A stretch of 64,000 bases of DNA, taken from the NCBI GenBank assembly GCA_964401045.1, contig CAYNXB010000006.1, positions 1-64,000 of the forward strand, written 5' to 3'. Numbering within the stretch: position 1 is the first letter of the stretch; every line of letters begins with the position of its first letter. Source of the DNA: CAYNXB01 sp964401045 (GTDB lineage Bacteria > Pseudomonadota > Alphaproteobacteria > Sphingomonadales > Sphingomonadaceae). Below, in pieces: positions 7,897-17,096 of the stretch. The notes under the pieces are model-generated. The model did no database searches. It was not told the DNA's origin and was given only the letters and a program-made list of their open reading frames with translations. Position numbers and translations under genes: made by a program.

Positions 7897-10821
7897 TCAG
7901 AAGCGATAGCGAACACCCGCCGTGAAGCGGCGCCCGTAGCCAAAGACGTCGAGCAACTGGTTTTTGAAGCGCCCGTGGGTGCTTTGCGTCTCGTTGGTCA
8001 CATTCAGCGCTTCACCGAACACGTCGATGCTGGGCGTGATCTGGTAACTGGCGCTGAGATCGACTTGCGTGCTGGCATTCACGAAGGTCGGCTCGGAACC
8101 GAACGCGCCGGTATTCTGCACCTGTCCGAACCCGAGCAGGTACTCGTCGCGCCAGTTGAGCGCCGCCCGGAATTCAAACCCGTACTTGTCGAAGAAGCCC
8201 ACGAAGTTCGCCGAGTTAGCCAGCCCGGTCACGGCAAAGCCGCTCTGCAGAATGTTATTCGGATCGTACGGCTTGTTCGTCTCGACGAAGGTGGCATTGG
8301 CCAGGAAGCCGAAGCCGCTGTCTCCAAAGGTATGTTGCAGAGCAAGCTCGACGCCCCGAACGGTCGCATCGGGCCCATTGACCTGCTGCGTGACGCTGAA
8401 CTGCGCCGGCTGGCCGGTTGACGGGTCGATCACGTCGTTGATCGTCTGCCGCTGCGTCCCTCCGACGATGAAGTTCGAGACGTTCTTCAGGAAGAAGTCG
8501 ACCGCGAAATAGGAGTTGGGCTGGTAATACCATTCTGCGGCAACATCGAAGTTTTCCGCCAGATACGGCTGGAGGTCGGGATTGCCGCCACTTGCCGTGA
8601 GCGCTCCTACGCGCTGACCACTGCCGACGTTGAGGACCGGAGTCAGCAGGTTGAGTGACGGGCGCGTCAGCGTGCGGGATGCGTCGAAACGCAGCACCAG
8701 GTCAGGCACCACCTCCAGCTTCACATCCACCGCGGGCAACAAAAAGCTGTAGTCGCTCTTGGTCGTGACGTTCTGCGATGGACCGAAATTGACGGTCAGC
8801 AGCGTCGGATCGGTGTCGCTAGGGGTAATCGATGTCGGCAGACGGCCGATGCCGGTTGAGCTGAGATGGGTGGTCTCCTGCCGCACGCCCGCAGTGAACG
8901 TGAGGGGCATGCCCGCAACGTCGGTCTGGAACTTGGCCTTCAGGAAAAGGGCCCAGGTCTTCTCATTGATGTTGCGGAAACTGCCCGCATCGTCCGCGAC
9001 GTCGAACGTCCCGGTAAAGTTGCAGCAAGAGTAATTGAACCCAGGAATGTTGGTGGTCTGCGGATTGCCCAGGCTGCTCAGGTAATCCTGATAATCGATC
9101 GCGTTGAAGTCGATCAGTACCGGAGGAAGCGCGCCATCGAATCCGGGGATGAAGTTCCCGGTGCCAACCGTACCGTTGTAAAGGCTGGCCGGGATGGGCA
9201 CACCACCGGGCGTGCCCGAAGCGGGCCCGTACCCTGAATAGGCCTGCCAGAAATTGTTGGCGAAAGTGTTGGCGCTGCGGAACTTGAAGGTATCGTCCAG
9301 GTAAGACCCGCCGAAGGTCAGAGTGAGATCGTCCTGTGTCCATTTGCCGGCCAGACGACCCTGCTTGATCTCGTCAGTGTTCTTATTGGCGATGTTGACG
9401 GTGACGTGCGAGCCGATGACGGAATCGTCGGCCCAGCGGCTGGGATCTCCATTAGCGCCGAAATCATGCAGCGATGGGAACGCTCCGCTGCTGCTGCCAT
9501 CGATGGCGATACCGAGCGATGGCCCGATGCCGAAGCCATAACCGATATCGGCGCCCCGTGAATTGACCCGTCCATCGGGGTTGAGCCAGCTCTTGGAATA
9601 GCTGCCGTCCGCCTCGACCTGGAAATTCTCGGTCGCGTCCCACTTGATGTTCAGACCGGTCTGGTTGGTGCGCCGCAGATTGCTGTCAGTCGCGGCGGTA
9701 AAGTCGGTCTGCGAACCGGCCTGCGAAAAGTCCAGCGGTACGCCATTCTCATCGAGCACGACGTCGCGCAGCGAGCCCTGGTTGAACCAGATGCCGAAAC
9801 CGAAGGTTTCCGCGTTGATCGTCTGCTCGGTGTAGTTGTCGTCCAGAGTGAACAGCAGATCCGCGCTGGGCTGCCATTGAAGGGCAATTCGCCCGTCGAC
9901 ACGCTCGTCCTTCGTGTAGGTCTGCTGCGCGCCGTACTGTTGCTCGAAGAAGCCGACGATGGTCTTGCGCTGATCCGCCGGCGCGGCCCCGTCGCTCGTC
10001 GGATTGCAGGTAGCCGCCGTGCTGCCGGCCAGCTGGCAGGGCGCATAGTAGCCGCCCGGAAATCCGTGCACGAAGACATTGTTGGTCTGGGTGTCGTGTC
10101 GGCTGTAGATCACGTCCGCCAGAATGCCCAGCGTGTCGTCAGCGAAAGTATCGCTGATCAGAAGCCCGCCGCTCGGCACGATCTTGTCCGCATACTCTTG
10201 CAGGGAAGCGGACGCGGTGGCTGCGATATGGAAGCCCGGCCGGTCGAGCGGCTTGGGATAGGCGATGTCGATCGTCGCGCCGATCGAGTTGGCCGCCACA
10301 GCAACATCGGGCGTCTTGTAGACGGCCAGTGCGCCGATGAAATCGGAGCCGACGGTGCTGAAATCGATCGAACGACCGCCAGTCGCGGTCGAAAGACGCC
10401 GCCCATCGACGAGCGTTTCGTTGAAGTCGCCGCCGAAGCCGCGAATGGTCACGCCATTGGCCTCGCCACGCGCACCGTCGCGCTGGATCGAGACGCCGGG
10501 CAGGCGCTGCAGTGAGGCCGCCACGTTGGAATCGGGGAATTTGCCGATGTCCTCCGAAGAGATCACATCGACAACACCCGGCGCATCGCGCTTTGCATCA
10601 AGGTTGCGCTGCAGCGATCCGCGGATGCCGGTGACGATGATTTGAGTTTCGTCCGAACCCTTATCCGACTGGACGGCGGCGTTGCCCGCGGCGTCATCGG
10701 TATCCTGGGCCCACGCAGGAGCCGCCAGACCGAATGCCAGGACACCAGATGCACTCGCTGCTAGCAGTCCGCGCTTTACTCGACGATCCAGGATTCGGCA
10801 GCCATGACTGGACATCTTCAT
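7897..10821 (-). CDS. TonB-dependent receptor (Xanthomonas/Caulobacter family)
   Basis: Outer-membrane active transporter of 974 aa. An extended Sec signal ends at about residue 38 (AWAQD). A TonB-box-like stretch (DETQIIVTG) is followed by the plug domain (SSEDIGKFPDSNVAASLQRLPG, about 90-115) and a 22-strand barrel ending in the aromatic FTAGVRYRF. This layout is the TonB-Xanth-Caul family, which usually imports oligosaccharides. A GAGGGA ribosome site precedes ATG 10821. It is divergent from SapC/cupin and shares with them an intergenic region holding a LacI-type palindrome, so xylan oligosaccharides or their decorated fragments are plausible ligands. That ligand is inferred. Confidence 0.93.
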   Translation of the reverse strand: MKMSSHGCRILDRRVKRGLLAASASGVLAFGLAAPAWAQDTDDAAGNAAVQSDKGSDETQIIVTGIRGSLQRNLDAKRDAPGVVDVISSEDIGKFPDSNVAASLQRLPGVSIQRDGARGEANGVTIRGFGGDFNETLVDGRRLSTATGGRSIDFSTVGSDFIGALAVYKTPDVAVAANSIGATIDIAYPKPLDRPGFHIAATASASLQEYADKIVPSGGLLISDTFADDTLGILADVIYSRHDTQTNNVFVHGFPGGYYAPCQLAGSTAATCNPTSDGAAPADQRKTIVGFFEQQYGAQQTYTKDERVDGRIALQWQPSADLLFTLDDNYTEQTINAETFGFGIWFNQGSLRDVVLDENGVPLDFSQAGSQTDFTAATDSNLRRTNQTGLNIKWDATENFQVEADGSYSKSWLNPDGRVNSRGADIGYGFGIGPSLGIAIDGSSSGAFPSLHDFGANGDPSRWADDSVIGSHVTVNIANKNTDEIKQGRLAGKWTQDDLTLTFGGSYLDDTFKFRSANTFANNFWQAYSGYGPASGTPGGVPIPASLYNGTVGTGNFIPGFDGALPPVLIDFNAIDYQDYLSSLGNPQTTNIPGFNYSCCNFTGTFDVADDAGSFRNINEKTWALFLKAKFQTDVAGMPLTFTAGVRQETTHLSSTGIGRLPTSITPSDTDPTLLTVNFGPSQNVTTKSDYSFLLPAVDVKLEVVPDLVLRFDASRTLTRPSLNLLTPVLNVGSGQRVGALTASGGNPDLQPYLAENFDVAAEWYYQPNSYFAVDFFLKNVSNFIVGGTQRQTINDVIDPSTGQPAQFSVTQQVNGPDATVRGVELALQHTFGDSGFGFLANATFVETNKPYDPNNILQSGFAVTGLANSANFVGFFDKYGFEFRAALNWRDEYLLGFGQVQNTGAFGSEPTFVNASTQVDLSASYQITPSIDVFGEALNVTNETQSTHGRFKNQLLDVFGYGRRFTAGVRYRF

Positions 10822-11146
10822 ATTCCCTCAACCCCCTACTTAATCGGCCGCATTATGCAGCTCGATTGGCGGCCGTCTTTCGCGGCCCGACGAACCAGTT
10901 TGAGGGAGGGGTGTGCGCCCGCCGCCTTGGAAGGACAGCAACACGAAACGCTTCCCGATTCCCTCTTGCGACACCTTGGGTATCACCGAAAGGTAACGCT
11001 ATCAATACTCTTTTTGTAGGCGTAATTTATCCATCGAGAGGCGCTTGGCGGACACAGCAAGATAAGGTAATTTCCGCAGAATTCAGCGAAAACGGCGGTA
11101 AATCCGGCTCGGAAATGAGGCCACCGCCGGAAATGGGGAGGGGAAA
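10822..11146. promoter_or_regulatory. Divergent control region, TonB receptor / SapC
   Basis: A 325-bp stretch without a gene between the divergent receptor and SapC genes. It is more AT-rich than the genes around it. The only clear element is the palindrome GGTAACGCTATC at 10992-11003, a one-base variant of the site repeated through the xylan genes. It lies 171 bp from the receptor start and 144 bp from the SapC start. No confident -35/-10 pair could be assigned. Confidence 0.6.
10992..11003. promoter_or_regulatory. Putative LacI-family operator 1
   Basis: GGTAACGCTATC differs from the consensus G-N-TAGCGCTA-N-C at one core position. It is placed to control both the TonB receptor/halogenase unit and the SapC/cupin unit. 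The probable ligand protein is the LacI regulator at 23404-24510. Confidence 0.6.
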
Positions 11147-11839
11147 GTGCAGGCCCAATTGGTAGCCCTAAATTCGGAACAGCATCGCGCGTTGCGGTTG
11201 CGCTCCCTTCATCCGCAGGATCGCCATTTCGTTGAGATCATGGCGAGCGAATTCGCCTCCGCGGCGGCCAGCTGCCCGATCTTCCTGGTAAAGAGCGCGG
11301 AAACGGGGGCGTTTTATGCCGGAGCCATGTTCGGCTTCAAAATCGGAGAAAATCTGCTCGCGGACGATACCGATGAAGCGCCCCCGCCCTTCCGGCCGCT
11401 GGATCAGCTGCGCGAGGGCTTCTACGTGTCGGATGAGGAGATCGCGATCGATCCGGCGAGCCCCCGCTTCAGCGAAAGCGAAGGAGAACCGCTGTTCGAC
11501 ATGGATGGAAGCCCCGCCGAAGTCTTGCGTCGCATGCAGCGCGTCCTCGCGGGACTGGTGAGCGGAAAGCGGGAAACCGAGGCGTTCATCGCCGCCCTGC
11601 TGCGGTTCAAGCTGGTTGAGCCAATGGATGTCACGCTGAAGTTCGACGATGGCGAAAAGCTGGTGTTGCAAGGGCTCTATACCGTCAGCCTCGATGGGCT
11701 TCAGGCGCTCGACGACGCCGACGTCCTGGAACTGTTCCGCAACGGCCACCTGCAGCTCGCCTACACGATGGCGGGTTCGGTGAAGCAGATTGGCGCGCTT
11801 GCCCACCGGCGCAATCGTCGCCTTGCGCGGGCCGCGTGA
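11147..11839 (+). CDS. SapC family protein
   Basis: A 230-aa SapC-like protein, a family frequent beside TonB receptors and tryptophan-halogenase homologues in alphaproteobacteria and xanthomonads; its molecular function is not established. The N-terminal half holds the typical HPQDRHFVEIMASEFASAA region and a conserved CPIFLVK stretch. No signal peptide or membrane segment is visible, so it is probably cytoplasmic. The start is GTG 11147, supported by GGGGAGGGG just upstream. The cupin gene starts 5 bp after the stop, indicating an operon. Confidence 0.85.
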   Translation: MQAQLVALNSEQHRALRLRSLHPQDRHFVEIMASEFASAAASCPIFLVKSAETGAFYAGAMFGFKIGENLLADDTDEAPPPFRPLDQLREGFYVSDEEIAIDPASPRFSESEGEPLFDMDGSPAEVLRRMQRVLAGLVSGKRETEAFIAALLRFKLVEPMDVTLKFDDGEKLVLQGLYTVSLDGLQALDDADVLELFRNGHLQLAYTMAGSVKQIGALAHRRNRRLARAA

Positions 11840-11843
11840 GCCG

Positions 11844-12860
11844 ATGGCAGGTACTCCTGTTTCCGAAGCGCCGCCCTCTGCTATTGCAAGTGAGGACGCC
11901 TTTCGCAGCGAAGTGATCGAAAAGTGCCGGCCAATGATTATCCGGCAGGCTTGCGCCGGATGGCCCGCACGCGTCGCCGCAGCCCATTCGGCGGCGGATC
12001 TGCGCGCCTACCTTGCCGGCCTGGACAACGGACAGCCGGCACAGGCCTTCGTCGGCCCGGAGGCGATAGGCGGGCAATATCACTATGACGATGGAACGGA
12101 TGGCTTCAATTTCGACCGCGAGACGCTCACGCTGTCGAAGGCGCTCGAGCGGATTGCGGCTTGCGCGGAACAACCGGCGCGCGGCACGGTCTACATGGGC
12201 TCACTGCCGGTCGATAGCCATTTGCCGGGCTTTGCCGAAGCCAATGCCCTTGCCTTCCTTGCGCGCGCTGTGCGTCCGCGCGTGTGGATCGGCAATGCTT
12301 CACTGATCCCCTGCCATTACGATACCTTCGATAATCTCGCATGTGCGGTTGCCGGACGGCGGATCTTCACACTCTATCCTCCGGGCGCGGTGGCCGACCT
12401 CTACGTCGGCCCGATAGACCGAACGATGGCCGGCCAGCCGATCAGTCTTGCAGTCGGTTCTGCGCCCGGCGACCCGCGCTATCCCCGCTTCGAAGCCATT
12501 CGCGAAAGCGCGATGATCGCGCAGCTCGACCCAGGCGATGCGCTCTATCTGCCCAAGCTTTGGTGGCACCAGGTCGAAGCGAAGAGCGACTTCAACCTGC
12601 TGGTCAATTACTGGTGGGATGCCTTCGCCGCCGGTCCCGATGCACCCCTTACCACGATGATGCTGGCGTTGATCGCCATAGCCGAACGCCCGGCGCCCGA
12701 ACGTGCCGCGTGGCACGCATTCTTCGATCATTACGTGTTCCGCCCGAACGGCCACCCGCTGGCGCATCTGCCGGCGCGGGAACACGGGCTGCTTGGACCA
12801 CTCCGGGCCGGAAATTACGGCCGTATCCGCGCGATGGTTATGCGCCTGTTGCGAGACTAG
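11844..12860 (+). CDS. Cupin-8/JmjC-like Fe(II)/2-oxoglutarate dioxygenase
   Basis: A 338-aa protein of the cupin-like (JmjC/FIH-type) superfamily, predicted to use Fe(II) and 2-oxoglutarate to hydroxylate a protein side chain or small molecule. The iron-binding facial triad is visible: His158 and Asp160 in CHYDTFDN and His242 in LWWHQVEA. The double-stranded beta-helix spans about residues 140-260. ATG 11844 is chosen because it follows the SapC stop by 5 bp and begins the conserved region; an earlier in-frame ATG at 11790 would lie inside sapC. Together with SapC, the receptor and the halogenase it forms a recurrent four-gene group whose role is unknown. Confidence 0.85.
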   Translation: MAGTPVSEAPPSAIASEDAFRSEVIEKCRPMIIRQACAGWPARVAAAHSAADLRAYLAGLDNGQPAQAFVGPEAIGGQYHYDDGTDGFNFDRETLTLSKALERIAACAEQPARGTVYMGSLPVDSHLPGFAEANALAFLARAVRPRVWIGNASLIPCHYDTFDNLACAVAGRRIFTLYPPGAVADLYVGPIDRTMAGQPISLAVGSAPGDPRYPRFEAIRESAMIAQLDPGDALYLPKLWWHQVEAKSDFNLLVNYWWDAFAAGPDAPLTTMMLALIAIAERPAPERAAWHAFFDHYVFRPNGHPLAHLPAREHGLLGPLRAGNYGRIRAMVMRLLRD

Positions 12861-12889
12861 ATCGCTACATAGACAAATTACGCAAGAAT

Positions 12890-12901
12890 GATAGCGCTAC
12901 C
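12890..12901. promoter_or_regulatory. Putative LacI-family operator 2
   Basis: GATAGCGCTACC, identical to the copy beside the lacI gene, 182 bp upstream of the esterase start. The 222-bp intergenic stretch also has a possible -35 (TTGACA at 13022-13027) with only weak -10 candidates about 17-18 bp further on. Confidence 0.7.
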
Positions 12902-13082
12902 TCATTCCAGCTGACAATTGGGAAAAACCTCCCTCCCCATAACATATTGGTTTTTAATTACAAATTGCCACCCCGGCAATCCCGTTCGTGGCTCGTGACG
13001 GCTCGCCCGAAGGACAGAAGATTGACATCTCTGTTATTTACACAGACAAATTCTCTATCCAAGCGGGACGGATGGACACGAC

Positions 13083-14246
13083 ATGACGATCTTCCACATC
13101 AAGGGAAATGGTTCGGCGCACCGGGCAAGGCATGCGCAATGGCTCACGCGTGACGCGAGGCATTCCGCAAGCCTTCTCGCACTCCGAACAGTCGCCGTAT
13201 CGGCTGCCCTGGCGCTGATCGCGCCAACGTTTTCCGCCCATGCGCAGGTCGAAACCAACGTGCCCGCGCGGATTGCCGGCGCTCAACCCGTCGCAGTGGA
13301 GCATATCAAGGTCCACTCCGCCGCAATCGACGGCAACCTGGAAGGCAATTCTGCCGACCGCGACGCGATCGTGTTCCTGCCGCCGAGCTACGGCAAGGAT
13401 CCGACGCAACGCTATCCGGTGGTCTACGCACTGCACGGCTATTCGATCGGCGCCCAGCAGTGGACTGGCGAAATCCACGTCCCGCAAACGATCGAAGGTG
13501 CGTTTGCCCAAGGCGCGAAAGAGATGATCGTGGTGCTGCCGGACAGCAAGACCGCGCACAACGGTTCGATGTATTCCAGCTCCGTCACGACCGGCGATTT
13601 CGAAACTTTCGTGTCCCGCGAGCTCGTCGCGTATGTCGACAGCCATTATCGCACCATCGCTGATCGCAGCAGCCGCGGGTTGGTCGGCCACTCGATGGGC
13701 GGATATGGCGCGGCCCGGATCGGCATGCGGCACGCCGACGTGTTCGGCGCGCTTTACCTGATGAGCCCATGCTGCCTTTCCGCTCGCGACCCGGCGGGAT
13801 TTGACCCGGATGTGGAAGCGAAAGTTGCGGCGCTTGCATCCCCGGCGGCGTCCGAAACGCTGCCCTTTGGCGTTCGCGGGATGCTGGCGATGGCGGCGGC
13901 GTGGTCGCCCGATCCGCAGAAGCCGCCGCTCTATCTCGACCTGCCGGTCGAAGGTGGAAAGGTGCGCCCGGAGATCATTGCCAAGTGGGAAGCCAATTCG
14001 CCGCTCAACTTCGTCGACCAATATATCGGCAATCTGCGCCGATACGCCGCGATCGCCACCGACGTCGGCGATCAGGACGGGTTGAAGGTCGATGCGGAGA
14101 AACTGCACAAGGTTCTCGACAGCTACGGGATCGCCAACAGTTTCGAGATATATCCCGGAACCCACACCAGCGACGTGGCCAACCGCTTCCAGAACCACGT
14201 GCTGCCGTTCTTCAGCGAGCATCTGCGCGGGAGCACCGTTCGCTGA
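13083..14246 (+). CDS. Exported CE1-like esterase (feruloyl/acetylxylan type)
   Basis: Alpha/beta hydrolase of the esterase D/CE1 group, 387 aa. Ser204 sits in the nucleophile elbow GHSMGG; YALHGY (115-120) forms the oxyanion region, and the C-terminal IYPGTHTSD offers the catalytic His. A hydrophobic signal ends SAHAQ at about residue 55, preceded by an unusually long charged N-terminus, so the true start could be later, although no good internal ATG is seen. CE1 enzymes remove ferulate or acetate from arabinoxylan. The upstream LacI-type operator and the xylanolytic neighbourhood support that role. GH27 starts 26 bp downstream. Confidence 0.8.
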   Translation: MTIFHIKGNGSAHRARHAQWLTRDARHSASLLALRTVAVSAALALIAPTFSAHAQVETNVPARIAGAQPVAVEHIKVHSAAIDGNLEGNSADRDAIVFLPPSYGKDPTQRYPVVYALHGYSIGAQQWTGEIHVPQTIEGAFAQGAKEMIVVLPDSKTAHNGSMYSSSVTTGDFETFVSRELVAYVDSHYRTIADRSSRGLVGHSMGGYGAARIGMRHADVFGALYLMSPCCLSARDPAGFDPDVEAKVAALASPAASETLPFGVRGMLAMAAAWSPDPQKPPLYLDLPVEGGKVRPEIIAKWEANSPLNFVDQYIGNLRRYAAIATDVGDQDGLKVDAEKLHKVLDSYGIANSFEIYPGTHTSDVANRFQNHVLPFFSEHLRGSTVR

Positions 14247-14272
14247 GGCGGCGGTCGAACGGGAGAAACGGG

Positions 14273-16168
14273 ATGCCACCTCGCAGGCACTTGCTGATGA
14301 TCGCTGCGGCCGTATCCGCGCTCGCCGCGTCCACTGCCCATGCCGACGATCTCGATCCGGCGGGAAAGTGGACGGGGTACGACCGGGGCGCTGCCGACCT
14401 TCCGCCCATGGGCTGGAACAGCTGGAACGCGTTCGGGCTCGCCATCGACGAGGGCAAGATCCTCGGTTCGGCCGACGTGATCGTCTCCTCAGGCCTCGCC
14501 GCGAAGGGATACCGCTACATCGATCTCGACGAAGGCTGGTGGGCCCGACGCGGCGCCGATGGCCGCATGGTGATCCGGACAGATCGGTTTCCCTCGGCCA
14601 TCCGCAATGACGGATCGACCAGCTTCCGTCCGTTGACCGACCGGTTGCACGCGATAGGGCTGAAGGCGGGCATCTATTCGGAAATCGGCCGGAACAGCTG
14701 TGGCCAGCTCTACAGCGATGACCGCGCCAGCCTGCCGAGCGGGACCGTGGCAGAGCGGGAGGTCGGGCTTCACGGCCACGTCGATCAAGACATCGGGCTC
14801 TATTTCGCGGAGTGGGGTTTCGACCTCATCAAAGTGGACGGCTGCGGAATAAGGGGGCTGCCCGCGAACAGTCCCAAGGTGATATCCGGCGAGTTCCGGG
14901 CATTCCCGCCAATCGTCGATTCCGATTCCCTGGGCCGGACCGATGTTCCCGCCGTTCGGGCATTGTATTCCGAAGTTGCCAAGGCGCTCGAGCGGCACAA
15001 TCCCGATGACGATTTCATCTTCTCGATCTGCATCTGGGGATCGGCCGACGTTCGTTCATGGGCAAAGAACGTGGGCAACATGTCGCGCACCAGCGAGGAC
15101 ATCTTCCCGATCTGGAGCCGCATGCTGTTCAATCTGGACAGCGCATCGCGGCGCGCCCTCTACGCGCACCCGGGGTCGTGGAACGACCCGGACATGCTCT
15201 ACATCGGTAGCGGCGATTTTGATGCCGATCACCTGACCGAAGCGCGCACCCACTTTTCCATGTGGGCCATGCTGAACGCACCGCTTATTATCGGTTACGA
15301 CCTGCGCCACGCCGCGCCCGAATTGATGAACATCCTGGGCAACAAGCGGATCATCGCGCTCGATCAGGATCCGGCCGGAAACCAATCCGTACTGGCGTAC
15401 GATTCCGACGATGCGCAGATTTACGTGAAGACGCTGGCGGACGGGACAAAAGCGGTGGCGATACTCAACCGCACTTCGGTGCCGCTGGAGGTCACGCTCA
15501 CCAGCGATCATCTTAAATATCTGGCCGATACCGACATCGATCTCGAGGATCTGTGGACGGGGCAAACCAGCCACTTCCGCGGGGAGCACAAGTTCGCGCT
15601 CGCTCCGCGCCAGACCCTGGTGTTCAATGCAAGCGGCGCGCGGGCGCTTGCGGACGGCTACTATCTTTCGGAAATGCCCGGCAGCGTGAACCCGGCGGTG
15701 GACGGCGTCACCGTACCGGAGCCCGAGCCGCTGACCCACCGTGGCATCCTCCCGTGGCAAGGCACGCACGGTAATGGAGAGCACCCTCGCTACGGCGGCT
15801 GGGGCGGAGCGCAGGCAGATATGACGCCCTACGGCGATCAGCTCGCCGTCGCCGGCCACAAGTTCTCAAGCGGGATCGGCGTTCTCGCCGACTCGCGGCT
15901 CGAAGTCCGCAATCACGGCTTCGCGCATTTCTCGGCCATGGTCGGTGTCGACGACACCGCGCGCGACCGCAGCCAACCCGTGACCTTCTCTGTGTATGGC
16001 GACGGCAAGCTACTTGCCCGATCGAGCCCCAAGCGCTTCGGCGAAGGACCATCGCCTATCGAGGCGGATGTAGCGGGAGTGAAGCTGGTGGAGATTGTCG
16101 TCCGCAGCGCGCAGCCGATGCGCTTTCCCGATCCCGTCACCTGGGGCGACGCAGCGCTGACGCGCTAG
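14273..16168 (+). CDS. GH27 alpha-galactosidase with C-terminal NPCBM-like domain
   Basis: Retaining alpha-galactosidase of family 27, 631 aa, exported (Sec signal ending AHADD, about residue 25). The catalytic barrel starts at LPPMGWNSWNAFG. The nucleophile Asp189 is in KVDGCG and the acid/base Asp305 in SWNDPDML. After the antiparallel C-terminal beta domain (to about 460) comes a region with WGGAQADMTPYGDQL and HKFSSGIGVLADSRLEV, typical of NPCBM/galactose-binding-like domains. Start ATG 14273 directly precedes the signal peptide. Probable substrates are alpha-galactosyl decorations of hemicellulose such as galactomannan or xyloglucan-derived fragments; beta-L-arabinopyranosidase activity also occurs in GH27. 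It is probably co-transcribed with the esterase. Confidence 0.92.
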   Translation: MPPRRHLLMIAAAVSALAASTAHADDLDPAGKWTGYDRGAADLPPMGWNSWNAFGLAIDEGKILGSADVIVSSGLAAKGYRYIDLDEGWWARRGADGRMVIRTDRFPSAIRNDGSTSFRPLTDRLHAIGLKAGIYSEIGRNSCGQLYSDDRASLPSGTVAEREVGLHGHVDQDIGLYFAEWGFDLIKVDGCGIRGLPANSPKVISGEFRAFPPIVDSDSLGRTDVPAVRALYSEVAKALERHNPDDDFIFSICIWGSADVRSWAKNVGNMSRTSEDIFPIWSRMLFNLDSASRRALYAHPGSWNDPDMLYIGSGDFDADHLTEARTHFSMWAMLNAPLIIGYDLRHAAPELMNILGNKRIIALDQDPAGNQSVLAYDSDDAQIYVKTLADGTKAVAILNRTSVPLEVTLTSDHLKYLADTDIDLEDLWTGQTSHFRGEHKFALAPRQTLVFNASGARALADGYYLSEMPGSVNPAVDGVTVPEPEPLTHRGILPWQGTHGNGEHPRYGGWGGAQADMTPYGDQLAVAGHKFSSGIGVLADSRLEVRNHGFAHFSAMVGVDDTARDRSQPVTFSVYGDGKLLARSSPKRFGEGPSPIEADVAGVKLVEIVVRSAQPMRFPDPVTWGDAALTR

Positions 16169-16169
16169 A

Positions 16170-16952
16170 TCATTTCCGGTCCGGCTCCGAGTCGATCATC
16201 ACCTGGCGGGTATCTTCGTGTGCCAGATCGATCAGCGCACGCATGGCCGCGCTTGCGGCGTCTCCGTCGCCGGCCGCGATCGCATCGCAGACTTCCGCAT
16301 GATCGGGTATCGGATCGCGTGGCAGGGCACGGGCGCGCTGCTTGAACAGGGTCGTCCAGTTGACCGCGGCACCGATGCTGGCGCTGAGCGTAACCAGCAC
16401 GGTGTTATGCGTCGCGTGCAGCATCGCATCGTGGAAATCGCGGTCGGCCGCGCGGCCTTCTTCGGTCGCCAGCGAATGACGGCGCATGCGGGCCAGCGCA
16501 TCCTTCATCGCCTTCACATCGGCCTTGTCCCGCCGCTCCGCCGCGAGCCGCGCAGCCGCCGGCTCCACGATCGCGCGCAACTCGAACAAGTCGCGGACGA
16601 AGTCGATCTGCGGTTCATGGCTGAAAGCCCAGGCGAGCACCGCGGGATCGAGCAGGTTCCAGCGCTCGCGCGGCAGCACGCGTGTGCCGGCCTTGGGCTT
16701 GCTCTCCACCAGCCCTTTGGCGGTCAATACCTGCACCGCCTCACGATAAGCGCTGCGCGAGACGTTGAGCGCTTCGGAATTTGCAACTTCTCCGGTCAGG
16801 CGCGCGCCGGGCGGAATACGGCCGGAAACGATCTCCGTGCCGAGGTAATGCGCGACCGCGCCGCGTAGCCTTCGCCCGGCGCCTTTGGGCGCACGCACGA
16901 GCCCTCCGGGGCCAAATCCCTCTATCTCCCCGTCCGCCGGGCTGCCCGCCAC
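16170..16952 (-). CDS. GntR/FadR-family transcriptional regulator
   Basis: A 260-aa regulator. The winged-helix DNA-binding domain spans about residues 25-95 (LGTEIVSGRIPPGARLTGE, LNVSRSAYREAVQVL). The all-helical FCD ligand-binding domain spans about 115-240, with the metal/ligand-binding Asp and His residues in DRDFHDAMLHATHN. It is divergent from the AraD1/arabinose dehydrogenase pair and 1 bp from the convergent GH27 stop. FadR-type regulators in this context usually sense sugar acids. A TGTCAGACA palindrome between the divergent genes is the likely operator. Confidence 0.88.
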   Translation of the reverse strand: MAGSPADGEIEGFGPGGLVRAPKGAGRRLRGAVAHYLGTEIVSGRIPPGARLTGEVANSEALNVSRSAYREAVQVLTAKGLVESKPKAGTRVLPRERWNLLDPAVLAWAFSHEPQIDFVRDLFELRAIVEPAAARLAAERRDKADVKAMKDALARMRRHSLATEEGRAADRDFHDAMLHATHNTVLVTLSASIGAAVNWTTLFKQRARALPRDPIPDHAEVCDAIAAGDGDAASAAMRALIDLAHEDTRQVMIDSEPDRK

Positions 16953-17040
16953 GATATTTCTCCTTCCGGGGTTTCAACCATTCCGTCTGCGCAACATGCC
17001 CCGCCAATGCAAGGATTGCCTTCGCTGGCCGAGCGAAATA

Positions 17041-17049
17041 TGTCAGACA
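17041..17049. promoter_or_regulatory. Putative GntR operator
   Basis: TGTCAGACA, a perfect odd-length palindrome with AT-rich flanks, lies in the 144-bp space between the divergent GntR and AraD1 genes. FadR-subfamily regulators commonly bind short palindromes of the TTGTC/GACAA kind. Assignment rests on position and symmetry only. Confidence 0.5.
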
Positions 17050-17096
17050 AAAGAACGTCACGCATCGCGGGTCGAAACTCCCAGAGAGGAACACAG

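Noticed and set aside
13901..14272. In-frame 5' extension of GH27 into the esterase gene
   Set aside because: The signal peptide begins at ATG 14273; the extension overlaps the conserved esterase C-terminus in another frame.
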